NCBI GenBank assembly: GCA_013400975.1
Contig: WBMZ01012190.1
Coordinates: 62,001 to 126,000 of the forward strand
Length of the DNA: 64,000 nucleotides
Source of the DNA: Atrichornis clamosus
Taxonomy: Eukaryota > Chordata > Aves > Passeriformes > Menuridae
Direction of reading: 5' to 3'
Shown here: piece after piece, positions 21,204-33,500 of the stretch
How positions within the stretch are numbered: the stretch's first letter is position 1
Layout: every line of letters begins with the position of its first letter
Translations under genes and position numbers: made by a program
Notes under the pieces: generated by a model
Database searches by the model: none
What the model was told of the DNA's origin: nothing
The model's input: the letters and a program-made list of their open reading frames with translations, nothing else

Positions 21204-24200
21204 GCTCAAGTGAAGCTCTGATGCACATTGTTTTGGAAAGAAAATCTCTCCCTGGCCTGGAGGAAGTACATAATGTGAGGGTTGACTGCTGTCAGACATC
21301 AGTCTCCTGGCTGATGAGAGGCTGAATAAGTGGCTCAACTGGTGTCACAGATTTGTTGAGGTTGTCCACTAGTGGAATAAACTAATTTTAAAGGCTTTGA
21401 AACTTACTTTTTATTCTGGTTCCTTGATAGAGGAAAGTGGTCTGGCAGAAGTGAGGAGGGCAGCAAGGTGATGAGGTCCTTCAGCTGCAGCTGTCTCACG
21501 AGCCCTCAGGGATGCTCACAGGCTGTCACCAGTGTCCTTTTCACCGTGGCTGGGTTCACAGCCCACCCCTCATTAAACCTTGATTTTGGCACCTGTAATA
21601 AAAGAGCCACGTTCATCCTTTTGGAAATTTAGGGAAATTCCCAGAGCTGCAGCAGAGATTAAATTTCATCCAGCATGTTATAGGGGGAAGCTGAAAAGTG
21701 TACTTGTCCCTTAAAAGACTAAAAAGTACCTTTTGGGGAGCTTTTCTGTTTTGTAAGCAAGTGGTCAAGAGGGGTCAGAGAGCTCCTGGTGCCTGTGGAC
21801 AATTTTGGCCTTCAGCTTGATGTTGGTTGTTAAAAATATTTTCCCAGATGTATTAATACGACCAGACTGGATTGCATCTGAGCTGAACATTGTGAGCCTG
21901 AGGCAGGACATAAATATAGAAGCAAAACAGGCTGACATAAGAGTCATCTGTCCTCTTCTACACAAGAAGTGAAGGGGAAGGAGAGGGAACTTATTCTGTT
22001 GCAATTTTTAGACAGTTCCAGGAATTAGCCTGAGCCCCAGAGAGTGCCTGCATGGGGGTCCTGGGGCACAGAAGGCCCCAGGTATCTCTCTCTCAGGCCG
22101 TGGTGTGCTGTGCCTTAGGACTGCACACTCAGCACATTTTCGACCCTGGGGTTAGATCTGCCTAGACAAGGTCTGCAATCAGGAATGACTATTTGTTTGA
22201 TGTGTTTGCCTAACAGGATTACTCTTATCATGATGATATAGCAACCTGGCCTTGGCAGAGCAACCCCCAAGGGCACAAGGGGTCAAACCCTTGCCTCCAT
22301 TGCCCCAAATATGCACAGTGTAACTTGTCTCTTATCGTGCACTATCCATGCATGCTTCAGTTGGCATTCAGTGCTCTGCTTTTGGAAAGAGCAATTGTGC
22401 CATGTACTGCTGCCTGCTGACATCACACTTGGCATTTCTCTCTTCCCACCTGAAAAAAAAAATCAATAGTATTCAAAGGTTAGAAAAATGATGCAGTGTT
22501 TTATAATTAGAGAATGGGATGCCTTCCGCAGTGGGAATTGCTCTGAGCAGGTGCTTGATTGAATTCAGTGTGCATTTGTTGCCCTCTTGCTCCCTAAGAA
22601 CCAATGAGTTGCCTGCCTTTTGTATTATGTATCATGAACACGCCTTAAAATCATTACAAAATCATCTGTTTGTCTATAAAAGTATACCTGTGATTATTAA
22701 AGTTTGCTACTTAAAACACTCAAGGAAGGTGCAGTTTTCCTGCAGATAATAGGATAAAGGTTTTGCTAAAGCAGAGCCCGGCCCCACAAGAGATTGGTAC
22801 CCAGGCTTATTCACTCCAGTTTCTGGCCAGGCTGGGAACACCTCCTTGCTCCCTGTTGGTGTCATTTGAACCCCAGCACTTTTCAGGCCAGTTGACATGA
22901 GCTTGTCCTCACCAGCTCCCGGGCTATTTGTGGAAGCAGAACCTGCCGCTCGCTATGTGCCAGTTCCAAAACAAGCAGGATCCTCTGTTTATAAAGTGCT
23001 ATAATTGGCCTGAATGAAACTTGTGGTTCTTCAGACTGTAGGGCCCCAGGACTGCTGATGCAGCAGCACCCTAATTCCCAGGTATGCTGCTGGGACTGCC
23101 GAAATGGCTCAGCATAAAGCCGAGGGATGTGTAGGTACGTAGTGTGAGGGGTACATTCACAGGCTCCTGGTTTCTAGAGCAGGCTGTACTTGTCAGGGCT
23201 GTGTAGATCCCCTTCTCTAGATGAGGTCTGGGGGGATGGAGCCTCCTTGGAGCAAAGCAGAGATATCTTCTTGCTGCAGCAGCTTCACTGTGTAGATGCT
23301 TGGCTTGCCACAGGGACCATTACCCTAACCATCTATTTTTCACCCCAAGGCATTTGTAGCTGGGATATGAGCAGGGCCCTGTGACTCAGAAATGAGCTAT
23401 TCAACCATTGGGTCTAAATTATTTAAGTTCACCTGTGATTAGTGTCTATTTAATTTTGGTGGTGTGTGTGGCTGTCCAGACCCTGCTGTTCAGCATGGAA
23501 CAGTTCTGACCTCGTAGCTCATTGCAGGACAAACTCCTGTCTAAGACAGGGCAAGGCAGCCACCTCACTTTTGTTTAGAGACTGGCACATAGAGTATAAT
23601 GCTCACCCGAGGGTTGTATTTGATCTGGTTTTGCTGTAATAAACCCCTCCGCCTTTGAATTGTAAAACACAATAGATCTATGGCCAAGCAGAAAGATTAA
23701 AAAAAGAACTGGCTAACGCTTTGTGTGTCTTAGAGGACTTATTTTTATTCCCATTTGTTCATTCTGTCTGCTCTTGGCTGCCGCTGGGTCTGTTGAAATA
23801 ACAAACAGGGATGAAGAAAGAGGGCAGCTCTGCTGTGAGCTTCCTTCGGTGGGAAGTGGCTCAGCAGTTAACTCCAACGGCGACTGCAGCCTCCATAGCT
23901 CTGCCGCCAACATCCCAACAGGACACCTGTCCTGCTTTTATGAAAAAAGATTGGATTATCAGTCAAAAGCCTTTTTGCTGCAGAGTGGTGTTTAGAACGA
24001 GTCTGTCTTTCTCTTTTGCTTTGTAAAAAAGTAGTCAGAAGTCTTCTAGTGCTGCCTGCAGCTGCTCTGCTACCAAGAAAACCTCCCGGGTCTGGTGATG
24101 AGGCCTCTGTAATATTTCCGGTTTGTCTGTAATTACTTTCTAATTAAATTTTCAAATCCAGGTACAATCAGGAGGTTAAACCATAGTGAGTTCATAGTAG

Positions 24201-27200
24201 GGTCTTTTCATTTGCATTTTATTTTCTAAGTCAGTAGCTATCCACTCTGTAGAGGTGATAGATAATTTTGTGCATATAAAGGTGCTTAAAATCAGGGTGG
24301 TAGTGTCTTTTACCTGCTAGATTCAGCACTAGCATCATTTCATGCAGCTCTCCATTGGGAAGCATTGCTTTTGCATGGAAATTATTGTAACAGCCTGATC
24401 AGATTTGTCCATTAGTGTGTCTGCTCATGGCTTATTAAGTGGCTGGGGCATTAGGGTCCAAGTTTCCATTGCCAGGATTTCCCTCTGCTCCTCCACATGC
24501 AGGGAGATGGGAGGACAGATGTTTCCAAGGTGTTTCCAGTGTTTTGTGATGCCTCTAGCCCAGAAAACAGAAATTAGAAAGGTCTAAAAAGATGATGCAA
24601 AGTAATTGGAAGATGAAATACATGACAAAACCAAGCCACGTGTAAATAGTGAAGCTGAGAAACACCTGAGCTGAGCTGTTAAGCACAGCACAAAGGTTGG
24701 CTTGCTCCCTGCCACCACTGAAACATGCAGGAGCCCCAGTGGTCTCCTCCCCTTTGGCTGTGCTCCCTGGACTTCTCCTGTAGCCCCGCTTGGATACTGG
24801 GACCAGGACAGGCTCATTGTGCTCACCATTCCCTTCTATCTCCTCATCAGGGCTGCCCACAGTGGAGCAGCCATGGTTGCCATGAACAGTGTGCTAGGAG
24901 CACATGTGGGATTTTTTAATTGCAGAAAGGTGTGAAGCACACTTGGACGAGGTCTTGGGCTCCTTCAGACTTTTTTCCAGTGCCATGGGACTGCGTACCC
25001 TGCACGTGCCAGTGTGGCCTGTCACCGAGGAGGGTTGTTTGATGGCTCCTGGCACTGCTGCTGCTTGGCAGCTCGCTCGGAGCTGGGTATGGCAGCATGT
25101 CCTGAAGCGCCCAAAAACGGGGTGGGAATTTCACTCCTGCTAAGCAGCATTGCAGGAGACAGACAAACTGAACTAGGCTCGCCTCTTCACATCTCTGCTT
25201 TGTTGCTGTCAGCCTTTAGCCCCACCCTCCTGCCCCTAGACCAGGGGTAGCAGAAAAGAAGTGCTTGTGTCCCAGGTTACAGCCAGATGTCTCAGCTTAA
25301 ACTACTGAGGAAGGTGGGTCTGGGCTAACATGTCAGTGTGATAAAGGGATGTAAGCTTTGGAGTAATGCTTGTGCTTGGGAGACGTAATGCCGTGGGGTT
25401 GGGTTTTTTAAATGATGTCAGCATTTGATATCCCTTAGACTTGTGTTTGGGTTAAGCCCACAAGAGACGTAAGAGTCCATACGAGTTTACCCTGGAAACC
25501 TTGCTGCTGCCTCAGAGGCACAAATGTTCCCGGAGACAGCCTGCTCTTGCAATTCACGTATTCTGTGAAGCAGAAAGAAAAACATATTGGCCAGGGTTCA
25601 AGCACCTTTCTCAGTTGTCCTGGTGATAAGTGCCTGATAAGAGTTCAAGGTCTTTGCTTGCTTGTGTAGAATAAAAACAGCTTTGCTTAAGTTACTGCTG
25701 GCATCCATGGTCTCCCAGAGGGTGCTGATCCCAGTCTCTGGGCTGTTCTTGGTGAGCGAGACAAGATTGTGCTGTGTGGGTTATAGCTTGTTCTACAACA
25801 GAGATGACCTTCCAGGTTTTCAGTCTCTGGCATGCTGCAGTGGCTGTGCCATGGCAAACATTTGGAGTAAGCTGGGTGCTCCCTCTGAGGCGACAGGGCT
25901 TTGCAGAAGTAGCGTGGGATGGTGACACAAGTTGGTAGCCTGCTGCAGTGGTCCCTGGAAGCAAGCCAAAGCAAGCTGCTGTGTTAGCACCATCATTAGG
26001 TTTCAGAGTTGACAGCCTGTGGAGATGTAAAGGCAAGATAAACCTCCTTGGCGCTGCTACTTCCAGTGTTTTGTTGTCTGGGAAGAAGGGACTGGTTCTC
26101 TGAGGCTTGGTTTGTGCTCTGAGAGTCTACGTGTGTCTGAGGGATGTGTTTTTTTAGCAGGAGTGTGAGGATAGTGGTATGGGATGAGGTGAGGCAGGAT
26201 CAGAGCAGTGGGACGAGACATTCAGGTTTGCTCTCAGGGCTCCAGTGGCCTGAAGCTGAACTCCTTGGGTCACCTGCAGTGGTGAGGATGGAACTGCACC
26301 CACTCTGCTGTCTCCAGCTCCTGCTCTCATGGGGCTTCCCCAGCCCTGTCTGCCTGATGCCATGGGCAGCTTCCCAAAGCTGGAGCCTCTACTGCCTTCC
26401 CTTCTGCACAGGCCAGTTAGTCATTCCCCACTTATAAACAAACATTTTAGAGACACTGGAGAAGCTGAGCCACCAAGAGGACAAAGTTCTGTTACTTTTC
26501 AAGTAGCTCATTCATCAGTGAGTTTTAGCATGCAGTAGCTCAGCCACTGGAGAACTGAACCACCCTTGGCTTGTTGTACAGGGAACAGGAAAATGTGCTT
26601 CTGGAGCAGGCCATTCTTTCAATCTTCAGTTTGACTTCCATTTTAAGTGTTGTAGTTGAGGTGGCTTTGTTCTGAGGTTTTTTTAATCTGTCTTGAGACA
26701 TCTCATTCCTTATATGCAGAGGTCTTCCTGGGTTTGTCTGAGGACACTTGTGTTGGCAGTGCAGCAAAGATCTGAAGTGTGGTTGTTGCCGCAAACTAAA
26801 GGCAAACAATTCCTCTCTATCCTTGAAAAAGGAGGAATCTTCTCACCCATGTTTAACTGCTGCCTGGCTTCAGTACTTTTCTAACCTTCATTTCCACTTG
26901 TGTGACCTGTCCATAAGTGTGGGCTCACACATTCCTCCTCCTGACCCGGGCAGGGCATCGTGTGCCTGGCACACGGTTCCACACCAATGTGGTTCTTGAA
27001 AATCCCATGTGACTGAGGGCATACACAGCTTGGGGGTGAATTATTGCCAAGTCTCCTGGAGCATTACCCAGCAGTGCAGGAAACGGCCCCGAGGATCAAC
27101 ACTCTTGCAAATGATCAGCCAGCCCCTTCCTCGAAGAGGTCTTAGTAAGAAAATGTGGGGTCTAAAGTGGAAAACTGTTTCTCAAAAAAAACCCTGAGAG

Positions 27201-30110
27201 AGGGATAAGTAGTAAAAAAGCAGTGGGAAGTGTTTAAATCAAATTTTAAACAGCATACTGGACATTTTAATTGAGAGACTTATTCTTGTCTCATTTAAAA
27301 AAAAAATCCAAACAATTATTTACCTAAAAGCTGTATCACAAGGGGCAGATGCTGCCAGCTTGCGGGGCTGAGCCAGAGCTCCTGGTGCCACCTCTCCTGC
27401 TCTGCCCAGGGGCTCTGGGCTGGCACGGGCACAGCGTTCCCTCCTGCCTGCCACCAGCCTGGCAAACACGGCTGGCTTGTGCTCGCTGCTCAGCACAAGC
27501 TGGGTCAGGCACCTGATAAATCTCAGCCAAAACACAAGTGCGTTTGGCTGCTGAGGATGGAGTTGCTGTCAATTTGTTTTTCTCGTCTCAGCAGTTTCCC
27601 CTGAGATTTCCATCAACAAATCAATGCTCGGTGTCTCACTGTCCTGCCTCAGCTCCTCATCCCGGGTGCTGTTCTGTGCCCTCAGGCTGCCCGGGAGGGA
27701 CGTGCGGCCTCGGACAGCCACGCAGAGCACGGCCGGGGGCTGGCTCCACACTGGGCTCACTCCCACCGGAGCTGCCGGGGTTCACTGCTGAGCTCGGTGC
27801 GTGCCGAGTGCTCCCCGCACTGGGACACCTACCCGGCTGCCGGGCTGAGGGGTGTGCCTCTCTGCCACATAAGCCTCTTGGGTTACCTCTGGCACTTCAT
27901 TAGGAACTAGAATTTAACATTTTTTGCTGGACTTCCCCTCTGCAGTGACAGCCTCGCTCTGTATCCACGAGGCAGATGAAGGTTTTCCATTTGCATATCT
28001 CCAGTGACATTGGTCAGGCACAAAAATCATGTGATCTGAAGGAAGCACACCCACAATTTTGGCTCTTACCCCAAATGTCAGAGTCTTTCTTTCTTTCTTT
28101 TTTAAAAAATTATTTTAATTTTTAGGACTCTTTTTCCTAAGCTGCTTAAAACTAGAAAAACCAGAAGCTTGCTGTAATTAATAGGGACCACGGTACAAAT
28201 CACCAGGGCTCTTCCCACCGGCGTTCCGGCCAAAGTTGCCTTGTGGTGCCTGTTCTAACTTGCAGCAGCCGCGAGTGTATCAGCAGCCAAAGGTTCCCCC
28301 CTGCAGCACAGCGACAGCTACTGCAGGTGCCCCAGGAGCTGGAGCTCATTTATCCATGTGGATTTTCGTGTTTTAAAAAAATCAAACAAAAATAAAGGCA
28401 TCTTGCTCTGTCAAAATCTGTAGAAAATTCTACTGACTTCAGCAAAAAGAGATGAGATTGTTAATGGCATGACAGAATTGGCAATTATTGGCACTTCTTG
28501 TCCTTTGTGGGACCCGATCTGGGGAGTTTCCCAGGAATGTATGTTAGGCCATGGGTCATGATATAACAACTACATCCACGGGTCAGCACCAGACACTGTT
28601 TTGACCCTCATCCATGATGAGGCATGAAGAAAAAAGGGGCTAAAAGTTTATGTGGTTCAAGGGACAGCAGAAAAAATTAATGGCAAAACATGCTGAGGGA
28701 TACTGAAGCAACACCACAGCCCAAGGACATGCCTAAGAATCAAACTGTTGGAGGCAGTGGGGGTTTCCAGGGAAGAATTTTGGTAGATTATGTGTTCTGG
28801 TAGTACCCTCTCCTCCAGGTGCATGCGGGACTGATGGACCTTCACATGATCCAGCCCCACCTCTCTTCTTCTCTCGTGGGCATCTGTGCCAGTGTTTGCC
28901 AAAGCATTTGGGCTTGCTGTTGCTGCAGACTCTAGCCAAATTTAGGCAAATGCAGCTAAATGTACTACACAGAGGTCACAGATGAAATGTCCTTTCCAAC
29001 TTTACCTCATTAGGTCCTTTTCTGAAGGAAAATTGAGCTCCTGAAAAACATGCTGGCCTTGTGCATCACCCACACCAAGGTCTGCCCACCGTGTGCATCA
29101 CCTACAGCAGGGGCATCTACCCAAGTGCCTCTTAACCTGCCCCATTTTAAGGATGCAGTAGGGCTTGGCCAGCAGCTGGCAGAGGCTCATAAAGCAGTTG
29201 GGGTGCTTTTTTCCCCTCTTACATGCACATGCAGACCCCCTGAACTCTTAGCTGGCTGCTGGCACAGCCCTCAGCATAGCACAGACTGTGTTTTCTCATG
29301 TGAAATTCAATAAATTCAGCATTTTCAGGACCTCAGTATAATCAGGGTTTTCAATCTTCTCCTTCATTGCCTTCTAATATACCCTCCTAACAATTAACTC
29401 TGTGTGTTGGGAGAACGCCAAATGCAGGGTAAAAGACTTCGTTTTTCTTTCCCATAATTAAATGTCGTGTTCACTGCTGTCTTTCCCACTCGATTAAGTG
29501 TCCGTGTATGGTCTAAAATGCTCTTTGGTGAATTAGCATAAAGTCTGTCAGGATTTTAACCAACATTCTCCCTCCCGCTGCATCTGTGCAGCTCACAAAG
29601 AGCAGTGATGGCCAGTGGCGGGGGCCTGGAGGTGGGGTTACTGCAACTCTGAAAAACACACTTGCAAACCTCTCCCTGGTCTCCATCCCTGCTGCAAGCC
29701 AATTGGGACCACTAGTTGATAAGGGTCCTTTTAATTTTTTTTAATTACATCTAAAGACATATCGGAGAAATATTCCCCAAGCCGGACTCTGGCAACATCT
29801 ACAGTACTGTATGTGATGGCAAAAAAATGTAGTAGGTTGTCAGTGACTAAGAGATGTGTGAGTTATGGGCTGGGAGGTGCAGTATCAGAACTTTCCATCA
29901 GTTCAGGATGAGCTGGAAGTGAGATGATTGGGATCCTCAGCACAAGATGAGCGGCGTGGTTACCCTGGCTGGCAGCCCTGTCCTGGGGAATGGCTGCTTG
30001 GAGGATTTCCCAAAAATGCATTCCCTGGAGGCAGTGCACTTTTTGCCACATTCCCCAGGGCTGCTCTGTGTCACCCAATTCCAGGTAGAGGGTGGCAGTA
30101 GGTGCCTGGG
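21204..30110. other. Long non-coding interval, no exon recognised
   Basis: No frame longer than about 121 codons and none with a recognisable domain. AT-rich, repeat-poor stretches occur near 22.44-22.72, 23.40-23.72 and 24.10-24.42 kb. A GC- and CpG-richer patch occupies 27.63-27.86 kb. A (tttc)n tract lies near 28.09 kb. A possible short CR1 scrap (cctttccaacttta) lies near 28.99 kb but is too small to call. Confidence 0.4.
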
Positions 30111-30150
30111 CAGTATGACATTCCAAGGGACAGTATGACATTCCAAGGGG
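30111..30150. repeat. 20-bp tandem duplication
   Basis: Two abutting copies of cagtatgacattccaaggg(a/g) occupy 30111-30130 and 30131-30150, differing only in the last base. They lie about 140 bp before a CR1 fragment. Confidence 0.9.
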
Positions 30151-30292
30151 CAGCATACTTCTGCTCAACTTTTCAGCACAGCCCCAGCTCCTGCCAAGAG
30201 TCTGTCCTTGTCTCCATTACATCCTGCAGTGCTACTCTTGCTCTTTATCCTTCAAAATGTTCCTTTTCCTCCACCACAGTGCTCATTTTTTT

Positions 30293-30567
30293 AGAATTGG
30301 AGAGTTGGTTAGGTTGGAAAAGACCTTTAAGATCATCGAGTCCAACTGTTAGCCCAGCACTAAACGGTGTCCCCAGGTGCCACATCTGCATATCTTTTAA
30401 ATACCTCCAGGAAAGGTGACTCCACCACTTCCCTGGGCAACCTGTTCTGAGCAGCATCTTCCCTGGACAGCCTGACCACCCTTTCAGTGAAGAATTTTTT
30501 CCTCATATCCAACTAAACTTCCCCTGGCACAACTTGAAGCTGTTTCCTCTTGTCCTACTGCTTGTTT
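30293..30567 (-). mobile_element. CR1 LINE fragment, about 275 bp, minus strand
   Basis: The plus strand contains gttaggttggaaaagacctt, taagatcatcgagtccaact, cagcactaaacggtgtcccc, tccaccacttccctgggcaa, gaagaattttttcctcatat and cttgaagctgtttcctcttg. This is the reverse complement of the avian CR1 3' region in correct order, so the element points to the minus strand. It is less diverged than the other copies here, 5'-truncated, and has no coding capacity. Confidence 0.95.
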
Positions 30568-33500
30568 CTTTAATTTTTATAATTTTTCAATCTTCACAAC
30601 TTCAGGCTTGTTACCAAGTCCAGAAGCAGTCTCTGATACAGGAGGATGGATCATTATAAGCTGGGAGAAGACTTAGTGGTGAGGGCAACAGAGCTGGCAG
30701 ATAAACCTGGAATGCTGCTGTAAGTCCTAAACTCTCCTTGTGCGGAGGTACCTCCGCTCCCTGAGAAGGGATTACCCTGGGTGGGAGCTCATATCACTGC
30801 TATGTTCCCAACTCCTCCTGCAGCTCTCTCCATGTCCTTTGGATAAACAGCTGCAGAAAGGGAGCCTTTGTTTCCAGCAGCGTTGGGGGAATGGCTCGTG
30901 GTGGTACAGATAACCCTGCCTGTCGAGGAGGAGAGGCTGCAGTACCACTGGGAGGGTACACAATGAATTATTCAACAGCTGTTTCCTCTCCTTTCAAGAC
31001 ATTTTCTGTAAAAACAGGGGCTGGAAGTGGTGCATGTGAGATGTGCAATCAACCACAGAGAAGGAGTTTGAGCTTTTGGCTTGCTGGGTACTCAGAACAT
31101 CCTGGTCACGAGGAACTGGTTTGTGCAAATCTGTGTCTGGACCTCCATGATGTTTAACTGTAGGTGGCTCATAAATGTGTTTTCTTTTTCTCTGAATGCC
31201 TGCTGAAGACCTGAAAATCTGATTTACAGGAGTGCCAGGTGCCCACAGCTTTGACAGACATTAGTAGAAGTGATGCTTTAAACATACAAAGAGAGACACG
31301 ATGCCATACACACCCCCCATGACTGGGCTCTGGGGCTTTCTGCTTGGGCCCCTGGCTGTTTGCAGCCTCCCCATTGCATGGCCCAGTCCCTAAGGAGGGA
31401 CAGTGACAGCCCCACACTCCTCGGGCTGCAGATAAAGGAGATGCTCTCACATCGGTGAGCACTGGCTGCATTGGTGAGATGCTATGGAGAAAAGCTCAGG
31501 AAAAAAAATACAGGTCCCCATGTCTGACTCCAGCACTGGGAGAAAACAATTGCCTAAGATGTGAATAAAAGTATTGCTCCTTTTTTTTTCTTTTCTTCAA
31601 CCTGGCTATTCAAACTGCCATGAAAAATATGTCTGTTCTTTCCTTTTATAACCTCTTACAAGCTCTCAATTTTAGCCTCCACTCCCCAGAGCCCATAAAA
31701 TAAATGGGTAGAAACGTCATAAAAATGAACAAAATCCCAAACCATACCTAGTTCATATTCTGAGTGTCTCATTAAATGCGTATTATGGAAAATCCCTCAT
31801 CTTACATAAATATGTAATTGTTTATAAATCTGTAGCTAATTTTAAGCTATTTGAAACAGCCTTATAGTAGAATGACCTTCTAGAAATTGAACAGGGTGCC
31901 AGGTGACTGCATCAAAGGACAAGAACCGATTAGATGTGAAATACCTCTATTTTAATAGATTTGAAAAGGTTTTCCTAGAAAACATACAGCTTTAAAAAAA
32001 AAAGGTAAAATTGCTCATTTATTTCATGTGTTTGGCTTTAAATGATAAAAATATTTTCCCCTAGGACCTCAGCATCCTGCCATACCCAGGAACTGAGGAC
32101 TTAACCAGGAATCAGCTGGTCAGGCCACCTTCCTTTCCAGCCTGTCACTTTCCAGCAGCAGGTACCCCGCCTGATTTCTGCCATCACCTCTACCTCTACA
32201 GAGCAACAGCAAAGACCTGAGAGAGCTTATTGGGAAAGGACAGTATCCTCTTGTACTGCCTTAACTATTTGCATAAGAGCTCACTCAGAGCTGGAAAACA
32301 GTCTTTTGTGCCTGCGTTTTCAAGGGGAACTCATGGAGGGGAAACAGAGGAGCAGACATAAAAACAAATGGACAAACACATTGCATTCTGCTCCTTGTGC
32401 TGAATATTGATGCACAGTGCATTGAACACCTGGCCTGTGCAGCCAAATCTTACCTGATCCCCTGGACCTGGATGCAGGTGATGAGAAGTGCTTCCCAGTC
32501 TCCTGGATTGAATGCTGACAAGGTCTAGGCATCAAGTTGAGACTGGCCCAGCCATTCCCCAACCCTGGCCAGTCCTATACCAAGAAAAGAAGAGCAAGGT
32601 TAAGTTTTGCATCCTCCTGTGGTATTGCCCCCAGGTGAGTAGCATCCTTCAGAGGTGCTCTCCTGCTCCCAAGTGTACCTTTGTCATGAAACCAGAGGGT
32701 GGCTCCAGGCTTTCCTCAGTCTGTCTGAGAGAGAGGAAAAGGGATCTTGTCTCCCAAGGGAAGGTGAAACCAGCTGAGTTGCTAAAAAGAAAATCCAACC
32801 CTCCCCTAGCTGTGCCTGGGCTCCAGCACCGATTCCCTCTGGAAGAACCTTGGAGGGGAGTTAGAATGTTTCTGCCCTTTTGGTGGGGACTGAGCTGGCC
32901 GCAGGGTGGGGTTGAGCTTGTGCTGCTGGTACTGGTGGGTGCACGATGACATCCCACATGATTACATTCCCAGCAGTGGGTACACTGAAGTGCTGCCAGA
33001 TGATGACACCTCACACGGTCTCGGGGATGCTTTTAGATTCATCTATTAATAACTCCCTATGTTTTCATTTCTGGAAGCATAAATATGTATCCCCAAATGC
33101 TCCTGATTGTCACACGCCTCATCAGCCTGGAAGTTGGTAAATTGGTGACTGATTTCAGCTCTGTCCAGCGTAAGGCTCTGTGATTGATCGGCATGGCCAG
33201 AGCCGTCCTCGCCTCACTCCTATGCCAAAATCCTGGGAGCCTGTGCTCATCACAGTGACAGGCTGGGAACAATCTGAGGAGGAAAGCTGCAGGAGCTGGG
33301 TCAGTCCTGGAGCAGGCTGGCATCACTTCAGCTGATTTGAATGTGAATTACACCCACTTAGGCTAGGCCTGGAATTTGCCCCCGGCATGGGCTGGCTCTC
33401 TGCAGCTTCACTAAACCAGTTGTTTTTCCCTAAAATCCTATCTGTGGGACAGAAACTGAGCAAAAGCAAATCGTGGTGCCAACCTCAGTTGTGATTTGGC

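Noticed and set aside
28975..29015. Short CR1-like phrase (cctttccaacttta)
   Set aside because: Only about 15 bases match, too short to distinguish from chance.
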